Source: JAFLBB01 sp040007195
GTDB lineage: Bacteria; Acidobacteriota; Terriglobia; Bryobacterales; Bryobacteraceae
Direction: 5' to 3'
DNA: 13,629 nt
Assembly: GCA_040007195.1 (NCBI GenBank)
Contig: JBDTVQ010000163.1
Coordinates: forward strand, 1 to 13,629
The notes beneath the pieces were generated by a model. The model searched no databases. It was not told where the DNA came from and saw only the letters and a program-made list of their open reading frames with translations. The position numbers and the translations under genes were made by a program. Below, one piece after another: positions 1 through 5,860 of this stretch; within the stretch, counting starts at the first letter, position 1, and each line of letters begins with the position of its first letter.

Positions 1-218
1 GCAATGATGGGGCTGAGCAACAAGCCGAAGAACGGGTAGAGCACGCCAGCCGCCAAAGGAATGCCGAGCGCGTTATTGAGGAACGCGAAGAATAGGTTCT
101 GCCGTATGTTTCCCATGGTGGCACGGCTCAGACGGACGGCCTTGGCGATACCGCGTAGATCGCCTTTGATGAGAGTGAGGCCGGCGCTCTCCATCGCCAA
201 GTCGGTGCCCCCGCCCAT
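1..218 (-). pseudogene. C-terminal fragment of a heavy-metal (copper-type) P-type ATPase, open at the window edge
   Basis: The minus-strand frame starting with ATG at 218 reads MGGGTDLAMESAG, then LTLIKGDLRGIAKAVRLSR, RQNLFFAFLNNALG and YPFFGLLLSPIIA. This is the stretch of copper/heavy-metal P1B ATPases from the end of the cytoplasmic P domain into the last two membrane helices. Everything before it in a normal ATPase of 700-800 residues is missing: metal-binding domains, the CPC helix, the DKTGT phosphorylation site and the GDGxND loop. The codons upstream in the same frame are out-of-frame DUF302 sequence. The start overlaps the DUF302 stop by one base (TGATG), so translational coupling could still make a small two-helix membrane peptide. 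It cannot be a working ion pump. The right end is certain; the other end lies outside the window. Alternatives are an assembly join or a deliberately retained mini-protein. The family assignment is firm; calling it a pseudogene is inference. Confidence 0.75.
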
Positions 219-604
219 CAGCCCGCCGCTGCCTCGTTCATTATCTTCACGATCGTGTCCTCCACTTCCTTAGCCACTCCTTCCAGTTGCGGCGAATGGA
301 ACATCGCCAGGAGAGTCGTTGGCTTCAAAGTGGCCAACATAGTCTTACCGCCCTCCTGGAAAATAGAAATCCTGCAAGGCAGCGCGGTGGAGACGCTCAT
401 GTTCTCGTCAAGAACTTTCTTAGCTTGTTGAGGCTGACAGACCTCGAAGATGAGACATTCCCGTTCGAACTCCACGCCCTTTTTCTCCATGGTGGCTTTG
501 AGGTTGTGAACCTGCATGACGCCAAAGTGATTAGCCTCAACGGCCGCCTGTAAGGCAGCCGCAGCCTCACTTGTAGACTTGCGAGTGGACAATTTGAACA
601 GCAT
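218..604 (-). CDS. DUF302 domain protein
   Basis: This encodes 128 residues starting MLFKLSTRKS. It matches the DUF302 family: a small alpha/beta domain with an N-terminal helix (about residues 10-25), a segment like HFGVMQVHNLKATM (about 26-40), an ECLIFEVCQPQQAKKVL segment (about 49-65), a PCRISIFQEGG strand and a KPTTLLAMF segment near the end. The biochemical role of DUF302 is unknown; such genes often sit near metal-handling, redox or stress genes. The reading frame stays open upstream to 661, but the start at 604 is preferred because AAAGGAAA lies just upstream of that ATG (609-616). No signal peptide is visible, so it is probably cytoplasmic. The stop at 218-220 overlaps the ATG of the ATPase fragment. 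It looks intact, unlike its neighbours on both sides. Confidence 0.82.
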   Translation of the reverse strand: MLFKLSTRKSTSEAAAALQAAVEANHFGVMQVHNLKATMEKKGVEFERECLIFEVCQPQQAKKVLDENMSVSTALPCRISIFQEGGKTMLATLKPTTLLAMFHSPQLEGVAKEVEDTIVKIMNEAAAG

Positions 605-752
605 AGAGTTTCCTTTCGCGCTGATCGGTTCTCTTTGCCGGCGGAGCCGTGAACGCACCACCCCTATTGAATCGCTTTTTCAGCACGACGACCAACATGT
701 CAACCGCGAGGATGGTGGTCAGCACCGCCCAAAGCCACATTCCGCCACTCAT
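567..752 (-). CDS. small single-helix membrane protein, probably with an altered C-terminus
   Basis: This 61-residue frame begins MSGGMWLWAVLTT and has one strongly hydrophobic stretch (about residues 5-25) followed at once by KKRFNRGG, a positive-inside pattern that puts the C-terminal side in the cytoplasm. A Shine-Dalgarno-like AGGA sits 7 bases before the ATG. Very short Met/Trp-rich membrane proteins of this kind are common beside metal and stress genes, but I cannot name a family. The tail after about residue 35 (AFTAPPAKRTDQRERK and onward) runs 38 bases into the DUF302 coding region in another frame and looks like read-through, not protein sequence under selection. The same frame directly upstream reads ATGATGAACCAGGAC then TGA TGG, so an older start may have been cut off by a Trp-to-stop change with restart at 752. 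Function unknown. Confidence 0.42.
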   Translation of the reverse strand: MSGGMWLWAVLTTILAVDMLVVVLKKRFNRGGAFTAPPAKRTDQRERKLYAVQIVHSQVYK

Positions 753-909
753 CCATCAGTCCTGGTTCATCATGAACTCCCTCTCGACCGCCTTCTCCAA
801 CGTTCGACAGGGCGTGCATGTGGATTCCCGCCCGCTGGGGCTTCTTTACGGCTTCTTCCGCTTCGACGTGTGTGCCATAAGTGTTCGCTACTGCGTTCAA
901 ATCTGACAT
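700..909 (-). pseudogene. truncated DUF1269 / general-stress-protein-like gene start
   Basis: The frame starts MSDLNAVANTYGTHVEAEEA and goes on with VKKPQRAGIHMHALSNVGEG. This resembles the N-terminus of DUF1269-type stress proteins, in which a strand ending in a T/D-H-x-E-A-E-x-A-V motif leads into a helix, then a (K/Q)RxGF-like turn and a LSxVG strand. After about residue 42 the similarity stops: the expected acidic 'DYHTEE' turn and the Gly-rich double membrane helix of a protein of about 150-170 residues are absent, and the frame continues as unrelated sequence into the mini-protein gene. AGAGG stands 9 bases before the ATG, so the original ribosome site survives. I read this as a gene whose 3' part was lost by deletion. 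It may still make a useless 69-residue peptide. Moderately sure of the family, less sure of the mechanism. Confidence 0.42.
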
Positions 910-965
910 TTCCGAACGCCTCTGCTACCTGCGCCGGCTTTGAATTCCGAAGACGACGCCCGCAA

Positions 966-1166
966 TGGGCCTTGCATGCGTGGTTCCAACTGGGTTCCTA
1001 CGAGTTGCTGAGGGAGATTATTTCCCGCCTAGGGACCGGAGAGTCCGGGCTGCTGACGCTCCATGGTCAGCTGACGACATGTGGTCAAACGGCCAATCAG
1101 AACCTCGCTTTGTTTTCGCGGGCCGATTCGCGCCTGTGTGAGCCGTCTTATTTTCTTGAAGTTGCG
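966..1166 (+). pseudogene. possible degenerate BON-like domain
   Basis: One plus-strand frame reads LGSYELLREIISRLG, then GLLTLHGQLTT, and ends YFLEVA. Acidobacterial and planctomycete BON-like domains have the same order and spacing: an SPYxALR helix, a 'GVLTLRGRVPT' strand pair, a KQLAQ helix and an 'NRLEVA' end. Here the distance from LTL to EVA (38 residues) fits, but the KQLAQ helix has become GQTANQNLA and the VxGVRRV part is unrecognisable. No plausible start codon with a ribosome site precedes it in this frame, so it would be a relic and not a gene. BON domains bind membranes or lipids and often accompany stress genes, which fits the neighbours. The assignment rests on my own pattern recognition and could be chance. 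Confidence 0.25.
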
Positions 1167-1752
1167 CAGAAACAGCCATCGAAGCTTAACCATTTGCCCG
1201 GTCCTATCAGCAATCCTATCTCCAGCGCATGTTTCTGCCGGTCGGGGACGAGAGCGATTGGCAAGGCGCTTGCATAAGTCTTTATTGAGAGATTGGCCAA
1301 GTCGAGACTTCTGTCATTCACGACCAGACCTAGCCGGTAGGCAACGGCCGGGGAGCGTCGCCGCGAAGCAGGGCCGAGTGCCCTCGGATTGAGGCACATC
1401 CCGGCAGGGACATTGGCGGAGGAGGAGAGGTTGGATCATCTCAAAACCGATCAGGGCAAGAGGCAGTTCCGAGACATGGAGCAACGCATGAATAACGTGC
1501 TGGCAATTGCGGCGGCTAGCAATCGAATTTTGCTCTATCGCCAGTTTGACGCGGACATGGATCGGGACTGGCAATTACCAGGAAGCGATTTGAACGCACT
1601 GGCGAGCACCTACGATTTGCCGGCACTTCCCAGCTGCCATGTTCGGAATTATTCACAATTGAGGCCGTAGGTACGAAATGCGCGCACGTGTGGCTCTTCC
1701 GGGGCCTAGCCCGAGCCTATCGGACTCCATTTATAGAAAGAGACACAGACCT
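1167..1752. other. stretch of about 590 bases without a convincing gene
   Basis: No frame here gives a recognisable protein. A plus-strand frame from a TTG at 1389 (or ATG at 1476) to 1670 is open but has no good ribosome site and no family resemblance. It does contain SDLNALASTY in frame (from about 1584), nearly the same as the N-terminus of the DUF1269-like gene on the other strand. The last 80 bases (about 1675-1752) must contain the promoter and leader of the secreted-protein gene; ATTTATAG near 1731 is -10-like, but no clear -35 accompanies it. I see no terminator hairpin with a T-run. Confidence 0.4.
1587..1612 (+). repeat. inverted partial copy of the DUF1269-like gene start
   Basis: The 26 bases starting GATTTGAACGCACTGGCGAG match the minus strand of 878-903 (GATTTGAACGCAGTAGCGAA...) at 22 of 26 positions, including the first 12. 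Both copies read Asp-Leu-Asn-Ala-(Leu/Val)-Ala-(Ser/Asn)-Thr-Tyr in their own frames, and the differences are silent or mild. No similarity is visible beyond the block. It may be a fragment of an old inverted duplication, or chance. Confidence 0.35.
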
Positions 1753-2580
1753 ATGAAAAAGTTATTCCCCACGCTTCTCGTCCTGTTTGCCGGGGCCGTT
1801 CCTGGCGCCGCCCAGCAAGCGACCCGGCGCGCCAACATCACCGGAAATGCAGTGGATGGTAAGTGCACAATCGAAGTGGTCGTCGATGGCGCCGCCGAAA
1901 TTGAGGTACAAGGCGACCAAGGCCGGATGCGGAATCTATCGGGACAAAGGCCAGTATGGCGCCGCTTCGTCTGTGATGGACGGATGCCCGCCAATCCCCA
2001 TGACTTCAGATTCCGCGGAATCGATGGAAGAGGCGATGTTCAGCTCATCCAGGATCCGCGGCAGAATGGCGGTCGAATTGTATTTCGGATTGACGACCCT
2101 CAAGGTGGCCGCGAAGGCTATACCGTCGATCTCGAATGGCGTGGATCGAACGGAGGCCAATGGAACAATCAGGACACGCGTGGATGGCGCGGACCCGATT
2201 ATCGAGGCGACGATGGGCGGGGGGATCAGAGGAATTCCGCTGACGGGCGCGGGCGTGGTGATGGGGACCGCGATCGTAGAGATGACGCGAACCGCGATCG
2301 GAGATATTACGACGAACGGGGGCGGTGGAATACAGCAGGTACACAGAGGGCCATCCAAGTCTGCCAAGCAGCGGCCGCCGAACGAATTCAGCGTGACGGT
2401 TATCGAAACATCACATTCCGCAATGTGACGCCGGACAACAATCCAGGACGTAATGATTACGTGATTGGCTTCGCATCAGTGAAGCAGGGATGGTTCCGCA
2501 GCGTTAATTTCCAATTCTCTTGCTCTGTAGACTTAGGCAGCGGCCGAGTCCGTTCGGTCGACGTCAACCGCCGGCGGTAA
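1753..2580 (+). CDS. secreted two-domain protein with Asp/Arg/Gly-rich linker, function unknown
   Basis: This encodes 275 residues. MKKLFPTLLVLFAGAVPG is a classic signal peptide, with cleavage likely around AAQQA (residues 19-23), so the protein is exported. Residues 27-131 form a probable beta-rich domain with Cys38 (GKCTIEV) and Cys74 (FVCDG), ending in YTVDLEWRG. Residues about 132-195 are a low-complexity, highly charged linker rich in Gly, Asp, Arg and Asn, with several RGD triplets (for example YRGDDGRGDQR). Residues 197-275 form a second domain with Cys204 (IQVCQAAAAERI) and Cys257 (FQFSCSVDLG). One Cys pair per domain suggests one disulfide in each. The start at 1753 is chosen over the in-frame upstream ATG at 1678 because only the later start exposes the signal peptide; GAAAGAG-like purines lie upstream. 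I know no function. It resembles exported proteins seen in Acidobacteriota. A mini-gene follows after 6 bases. Confidence 0.85.
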   Translation: MKKLFPTLLVLFAGAVPGAAQQATRRANITGNAVDGKCTIEVVVDGAAEIEVQGDQGRMRNLSGQRPVWRRFVCDGRMPANPHDFRFRGIDGRGDVQLIQDPRQNGGRIVFRIDDPQGGREGYTVDLEWRGSNGGQWNNQDTRGWRGPDYRGDDGRGDQRNSADGRGRGDGDRDRRDDANRDRRYYDERGRWNTAGTQRAIQVCQAAAAERIQRDGYRNITFRNVTPDNNPGRNDYVIGFASVKQGWFRSVNFQFSCSVDLGSGRVRSVDVNRRR

Positions 2581-2586
2581 GTATCT

Positions 2587-2739
2587 ATGTATGACGACGA
2601 GTTGGAGAAGCTTGAGCGAGCGGGTTCTGCACTTCAAACAAAGCGGTGGACACGGCAAACGAAAACCGCACTCAGTGTCGTCACTGCGATTCTCGTTTTC
2701 GTTGGAGTCGCAATCGGCCTCCTAATGGTGTTGAAGTAG
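2587..2739 (+). CDS. 50-residue C-terminally anchored membrane mini-protein
   Basis: The frame begins MYDDELEKLERAGSALQTKR and ends with a single hydrophobic helix, LSVVTAILVFVGVAIGLLMV, followed by LK and a TAG stop. The N-terminal half is a charged amphipathic helix (DDELEKLERAGSALQ) followed by basic residues KRWTRQTK just before the membrane segment, so the N-terminus should face the cytoplasm and the helix should act as a tail anchor. It starts 6 bases after the stop of the secreted-protein gene, with purines in GGCGGTAAG as a possible ribosome site formed by the end of that gene. This spacing argues for co-expression. No family recognised. Support comes from the sensible topology, the tight spacing and the full use of the frame; the short length keeps confidence moderate. 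Confidence 0.6.
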   Translation: MYDDELEKLERAGSALQTKRWTRQTKTALSVVTAILVFVGVAIGLLMVLK

Positions 2740-2918
2740 GACTGAAGCATTCCCCTTGACGGTTTGGCGAATTGTGGGCGGGCCCACGATCGATTCAAAT
2801 GAAAGAGAGGCCACCCGGCTTCCTGGCGGAGCTAGGCTTGGATTGGAATTGGTCGTGGAATTACGGCACCGACCGAGGGTGGCGGCAGCGTTGATCTGAC
2901 TTCGAATGGAGAACCGGA
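2740..2918. promoter_or_regulatory. intergenic leader before the gnd-zwf-ackA operon
   Basis: These 179 bases should contain the operon promoter. TTGACG at 2756-2761 is a good -35 match, but no good -10 lies 16-18 bases downstream. A GC-rich inverted repeat is at 2774-2787. GGAG at 2908-2911, about 7 bases before the GTG start, is the ribosome site of gnd. No T-run terminator for the upstream mini-gene is visible. Confidence 0.4.
2774..2787. repeat. perfect inverted repeat, GTGGGC-GG-GCCCAC
   Basis: Two 6-base arms are separated by 2 bases, 35 bases after the mini-gene stop and about 130 bases before gnd. As RNA the loop is too short unless the inner pairs open, and there is no T-run, so it is not a normal intrinsic terminator. 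It could be a regulator binding site placed just downstream of the -35-like TTGACG at 2756. No known operator recognised. Confidence 0.3.
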
Positions 2919-4343
2919 GTGGAAGCTCAGAACTGTGAAATCGGCATGATCGGCTTGGGCGTGATGGGATGCAACATGTTGCTGAACATGGCGGACCAGG
3001 GCTTTCCCGTGGCGGGATATGACAAGGACCCGGGACAGGTCGAAATGCTCCAGAAGGTATCGACTGGAAAGGCTGTGCACGCCGCCGCCAATATCCGGGA
3101 TTTCGTCGGGCTACTCCGCCGGCCTCGCGCGATCATGATGCTGGTGCCAGCCGGCCCTCCCGTGGATTCCGTGATCGAAGATCTGTTACCGCACCTCGAA
3201 AAGGGCGATCTCATCATCGACGCGGGGAACTCACATTTCACCGACACCGACCTCCGTGCCGGCAAACTAGCCGGAAGCGGAATTCAGTTTCTTGGAGTCG
3301 GCGTATCTGGCGGAGAAGAGGGCGCGCGCCACGGTCCGAGTATCATGCCCGGAGGACCCAAGGAGGCCTACGCGCGGGTCCGCCCCGTGCTCGAAGCCGT
3401 CGCCGCCAAGGTCGATGGAGATCCATGCGTCGTTTACCTAGGACCCGGATCGGCCGGACATTTCGTCAAGATGGTGCACAACGGCATCGAATACGGGGTG
3501 ATGCAACTGCTGGCAGAGGCGTACGACCTAATGAAACGCGGCCTTGGCTTGACAGATGACGGGCTGCGCGACGTTTACCACTCGTGGAATCAAGGGGAAC
3601 TCAACGGCTATCTGGTAGAGATCACCAGTCACATTTTCGGCCAGGTCGACGAACGGACCGGCAAGCGTTTGATCGATAAAATCCTGGGGGTGGCGAAGCA
3701 GAAGGGCACTGGCATGTGGACCTCGCAAAGTGCGATGGAACTGCAGGTGCCCATCCCTGTAATCGATCTAGCGGTCGCAATGAGGGATTTGTCCGCGTTT
3801 GAAAAGCAGCGCGAGACCGCCAGCGATATCTTCAAGCGGCCCATCCCGCCGTTTGACGGCGACCGCAAAAGCTTCCTCGATCGACTCAGCCACGCACTCC
3901 ACGCCGCGATGATCATCGTCTACGCGCAGGGTATGGCCGTCCTGGCGGCAGCGTCGGTCAAGTATGACTATCGCCTTGATCTCGAGGCCGTGGCGCGGAT
4001 CTGGCGGGGCGGCTGTATCATCCGCGCGGCGCTCCTGGAGGATATTCGGATGGCCTATCGCAACCAGCCGGCACTTCCCAATCTACTCTTGGACCCGGAC
4101 CTGGCGAAGAAAGTCATGGCCTACGAGCAGGATCTGCGCTTCGTCGCGTGCGCGGCAATCGAGAGGGGTCTCCCCGCACCCTGCTTGGCGACAGCAGTTG
4201 GCTACTTTGACGGCTTCCGCAGCGCCTGGCTGCCGGCCAATCTGATCCAGGCCCAACGCGACTACTTCGGCGCGCATAGCTACGAGCGCATCGATGTCAA
4301 AGGCACGTTCCACACCGACTGGACAAAGGACGGTGTGCGATGA
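2919..4343 (+). CDS. gnd: 6-phosphogluconate dehydrogenase (decarboxylating)
   Basis: Oxidises and decarboxylates 6-phosphogluconate to ribulose 5-phosphate in the oxidative pentose phosphate pathway (cytoplasm). The protein has 474 residues, close to the 468 of E. coli Gnd, and aligns along its whole length. The dinucleotide-binding turn is IGLGVMGCN (11-19). Substrate and catalytic motifs are GVSGGEEGARHGPSIMPGG (128-146), FVKMVHNGIEYG (182-193) with the catalytic Lys184 and Glu191, and the C-terminal AQRDYFGAHSYERID with GTFHTDW. The start is GTG at 2919 behind GGAG; the ATG at 2906 is out of frame and soon hits a stop. The stop overlaps the zwf start (ATGA). Oddity: residues 34-37 are Tyr-Asp-Lys-Asp where E. 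coli has Phe-Asn-Arg-Ser; the Arg and Ser that hold the NADP 2'-phosphate are missing and an Asp is present, which suggests NAD preference. Confidence 0.97.
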   Translation: MEAQNCEIGMIGLGVMGCNMLLNMADQGFPVAGYDKDPGQVEMLQKVSTGKAVHAAANIRDFVGLLRRPRAIMMLVPAGPPVDSVIEDLLPHLEKGDLIIDAGNSHFTDTDLRAGKLAGSGIQFLGVGVSGGEEGARHGPSIMPGGPKEAYARVRPVLEAVAAKVDGDPCVVYLGPGSAGHFVKMVHNGIEYGVMQLLAEAYDLMKRGLGLTDDGLRDVYHSWNQGELNGYLVEITSHIFGQVDERTGKRLIDKILGVAKQKGTGMWTSQSAMELQVPIPVIDLAVAMRDLSAFEKQRETASDIFKRPIPPFDGDRKSFLDRLSHALHAAMIIVYAQGMAVLAAASVKYDYRLDLEAVARIWRGGCIIRAALLEDIRMAYRNQPALPNLLLDPDLAKKVMAYEQDLRFVACAAIERGLPAPCLATAVGYFDGFRSAWLPANLIQAQRDYFGAHSYERIDVKGTFHTDWTKDGVR

Positions 4344-5860
4344 AACCGGCCGATGAACTCGAACCGAATATATTCGTCATCTTCGGCGGAGCAGGCGACC
4401 TGACATGGCGGAAGTTGATGCCGGCCCTGTTCGATCTTTCCCAAAGCCACGAGATTCCAGCCGATCTTGCGATCGTCGCGGTGGACCGCGTCGACCTCAA
4501 TGAGGAAGCTTTGCGCAAACGCCTGCTTGAAGGAGTTAGGAAGTTTGCCCGCAGTGGAAGAGCGGCAGTCAAGGCGTGGAAGGAATTCTCCGGGCACATC
4601 CACTACTTACAAGGCGATTTCAAAGGCAAGGCAACCTACAAGGAACTCGGCGACCGGTGCGTAGCTCTGGAAAAGGAGTGGGGCTCGAAGGCCCAGCGTG
4701 TCTACTACATGGCCACGCCACCCTCCCTGTTTGGGGAAATTCCGACCCTTCTTCACCAGGCGGGTCTGGCGGCCGACCGCGAACGGGCGCGGCTGGTGAT
4801 CGAAAAACCGATCGGATATGATCTGGACTCGGCTCAAGCGCTGAACCAGACGCTTGCCGCCGGTTTTAACGAATCTCAGATCTTCCGCATCGACCACTAC
4901 CTGGGCAAGGAGACGGTGCAAAATATTCTGGCATTCCGTTTTGCCAATCCACTATTCGAGCCGATCTGGAATCGCCGCTATGTGGAATACGTCACCATCA
5001 CAGTCGCCGAAGAAGTGGGAGTCGAGCATCGTGGCGGCTATTACGATGGCGCCGGCGCACTGCGCGACATGGTGCAAAATCACCTACTGCAATTGCTCTG
5101 TCTAGTCGCTATGGAACCGATGGTTTCCTTCGATGCCGACGAGATCCGCAATAAGAAGGTGGATGTCCTTCACGCGGTTCGTCCCATTGCATACGATGCC
5201 GTGCATCACTCTACGGTTCGCGGACAGTACGGAAAAGGGTGGATCGGTGGGAAGAGAGTGCGCGGGTATCGCGAAGAGCCCGACGTGCCGCCCGATTCAG
5301 AAACCGAGACATTCGCGGCACTGCGGCTGTTTGTAGAAAACTGGCGGTGGCAGGGTGTGCCATTCTACCTTCGCACCGGCAAGCGCCTGCCCTGTCAGGT
5401 TTCAGAAGTAGTCATCCAGTTCCGCGCGGTTCCCCATCAGGCGTTTCCAACCGACGCCACGCTTGATTGGCAACCGTCCCGTCTGATCATTTCCATCCAG
5501 CCCGAAGAAGGAATCGTGCTCCGCTTTCAGGCAAAGCGCCCTGGGCCGAAGATGGTGTTGCAGCCGGTGGATATGAGGTTTAACTATCGCGAAAGCTTTG
5601 ACACTCCCTCGCCGGAAGCCTATGTTACGTTGCTCTCGGACATCATCGGCGACGATGCCACACTGTTCATGCGAGCGGATCAGGTCGAAGCCGCGTGGCG
5701 CCTGTTGATGCCGGTCCTGGATGCGTGGAAGGCCAGTCCCGCCAATGACTTTCCAAACTACGCCGGCGGCACGTGGGGGCCGGATGCAACGCAGGGCCTG
5801 CTGGTTCAGCAAGGTCACAGTTGGCCGGCTCCGGTGCAATTGGCCAGGCGCGCCGAATGA
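4340..5860 (+). CDS. zwf: glucose-6-phosphate 1-dehydrogenase
   Basis: Oxidises glucose 6-phosphate to 6-phosphogluconolactone, the first step of the oxidative pentose phosphate pathway. The 506 residues are normal for bacterial Zwf. The nucleotide-binding motif is FGGAGDLTWRKLMPALFDL (15-33), the family's GxxGDLxxRK pattern with Arg24. EKPIGYDLDSA (155-165) carries the conserved Lys156. RIDHYLGKETVQN (183-195) is the family signature, with Asp185 and His186. His248 in MVQNHLLQLL is the catalytic base by position. The PFYLRTGKRLP segment later binds substrate in relatives. ATG at 4340 lies within the last bases of gnd (ATGA), and the gene ends in another ATGA overlap with ackA. There is no separate lactonase gene (pgl) in this operon, so the lactone must be opened by an enzyme encoded elsewhere or spontaneously. 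Confidence 0.97.
   Translation: MKPADELEPNIFVIFGGAGDLTWRKLMPALFDLSQSHEIPADLAIVAVDRVDLNEEALRKRLLEGVRKFARSGRAAVKAWKEFSGHIHYLQGDFKGKATYKELGDRCVALEKEWGSKAQRVYYMATPPSLFGEIPTLLHQAGLAADRERARLVIEKPIGYDLDSAQALNQTLAAGFNESQIFRIDHYLGKETVQNILAFRFANPLFEPIWNRRYVEYVTITVAEEVGVEHRGGYYDGAGALRDMVQNHLLQLLCLVAMEPMVSFDADEIRNKKVDVLHAVRPIAYDAVHHSTVRGQYGKGWIGGKRVRGYREEPDVPPDSETETFAALRLFVENWRWQGVPFYLRTGKRLPCQVSEVVIQFRAVPHQAFPTDATLDWQPSRLIISIQPEEGIVLRFQAKRPGPKMVLQPVDMRFNYRESFDTPSPEAYVTLLSDIIGDDATLFMRADQVEAAWRLLMPVLDAWKASPANDFPNYAGGTWGPDATQGLLVQQGHSWPAPVQLARRAE

Noticed and set aside
579..1277. Plus-strand open frame of 232 codons across the left region
   Set aside because: Its first half is antisense to the DUF302 and membrane mini-genes and has no ribosome site; only the 966-1166 part resembles a domain, and that is listed separately as a possible relic.
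1389..1670. Plus-strand open frame of 93 codons starting at TTG
   Set aside because: There is no good ribosome site, no recognisable family, and an internal ATG at 1476 is no better supported. Only the SDLNALASTY block is noteworthy.
2265..2300. Repeated ACCGCGATCG blocks in the linker of the secreted protein
   Set aside because: Only two imperfect copies occur, explained by repeated Asp-Arg codons in a low-complexity linker; not a mobile or CRISPR-type repeat.
1936..2367. Minus-strand open frame opposite the secreted-protein gene
   Set aside because: It is the Ile/Pro/Ser-rich mirror of the Asp/Arg/Gly linker and has no start signal or family resemblance.
1787..2428. Second plus-strand frame inside the secreted-protein gene
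   Set aside because: The Gly/Ile-rich, Met-rich translation is the +1 shadow of the charged linker; the main frame has the signal peptide and the Cys pairs.
2799..2894. 31-codon frame before gnd, including a Trp/Asn-rich stretch
   Set aside because: There is no ribosome site ahead of its ATG, and the composition is unlike its neighbours; probably chance in the leader.
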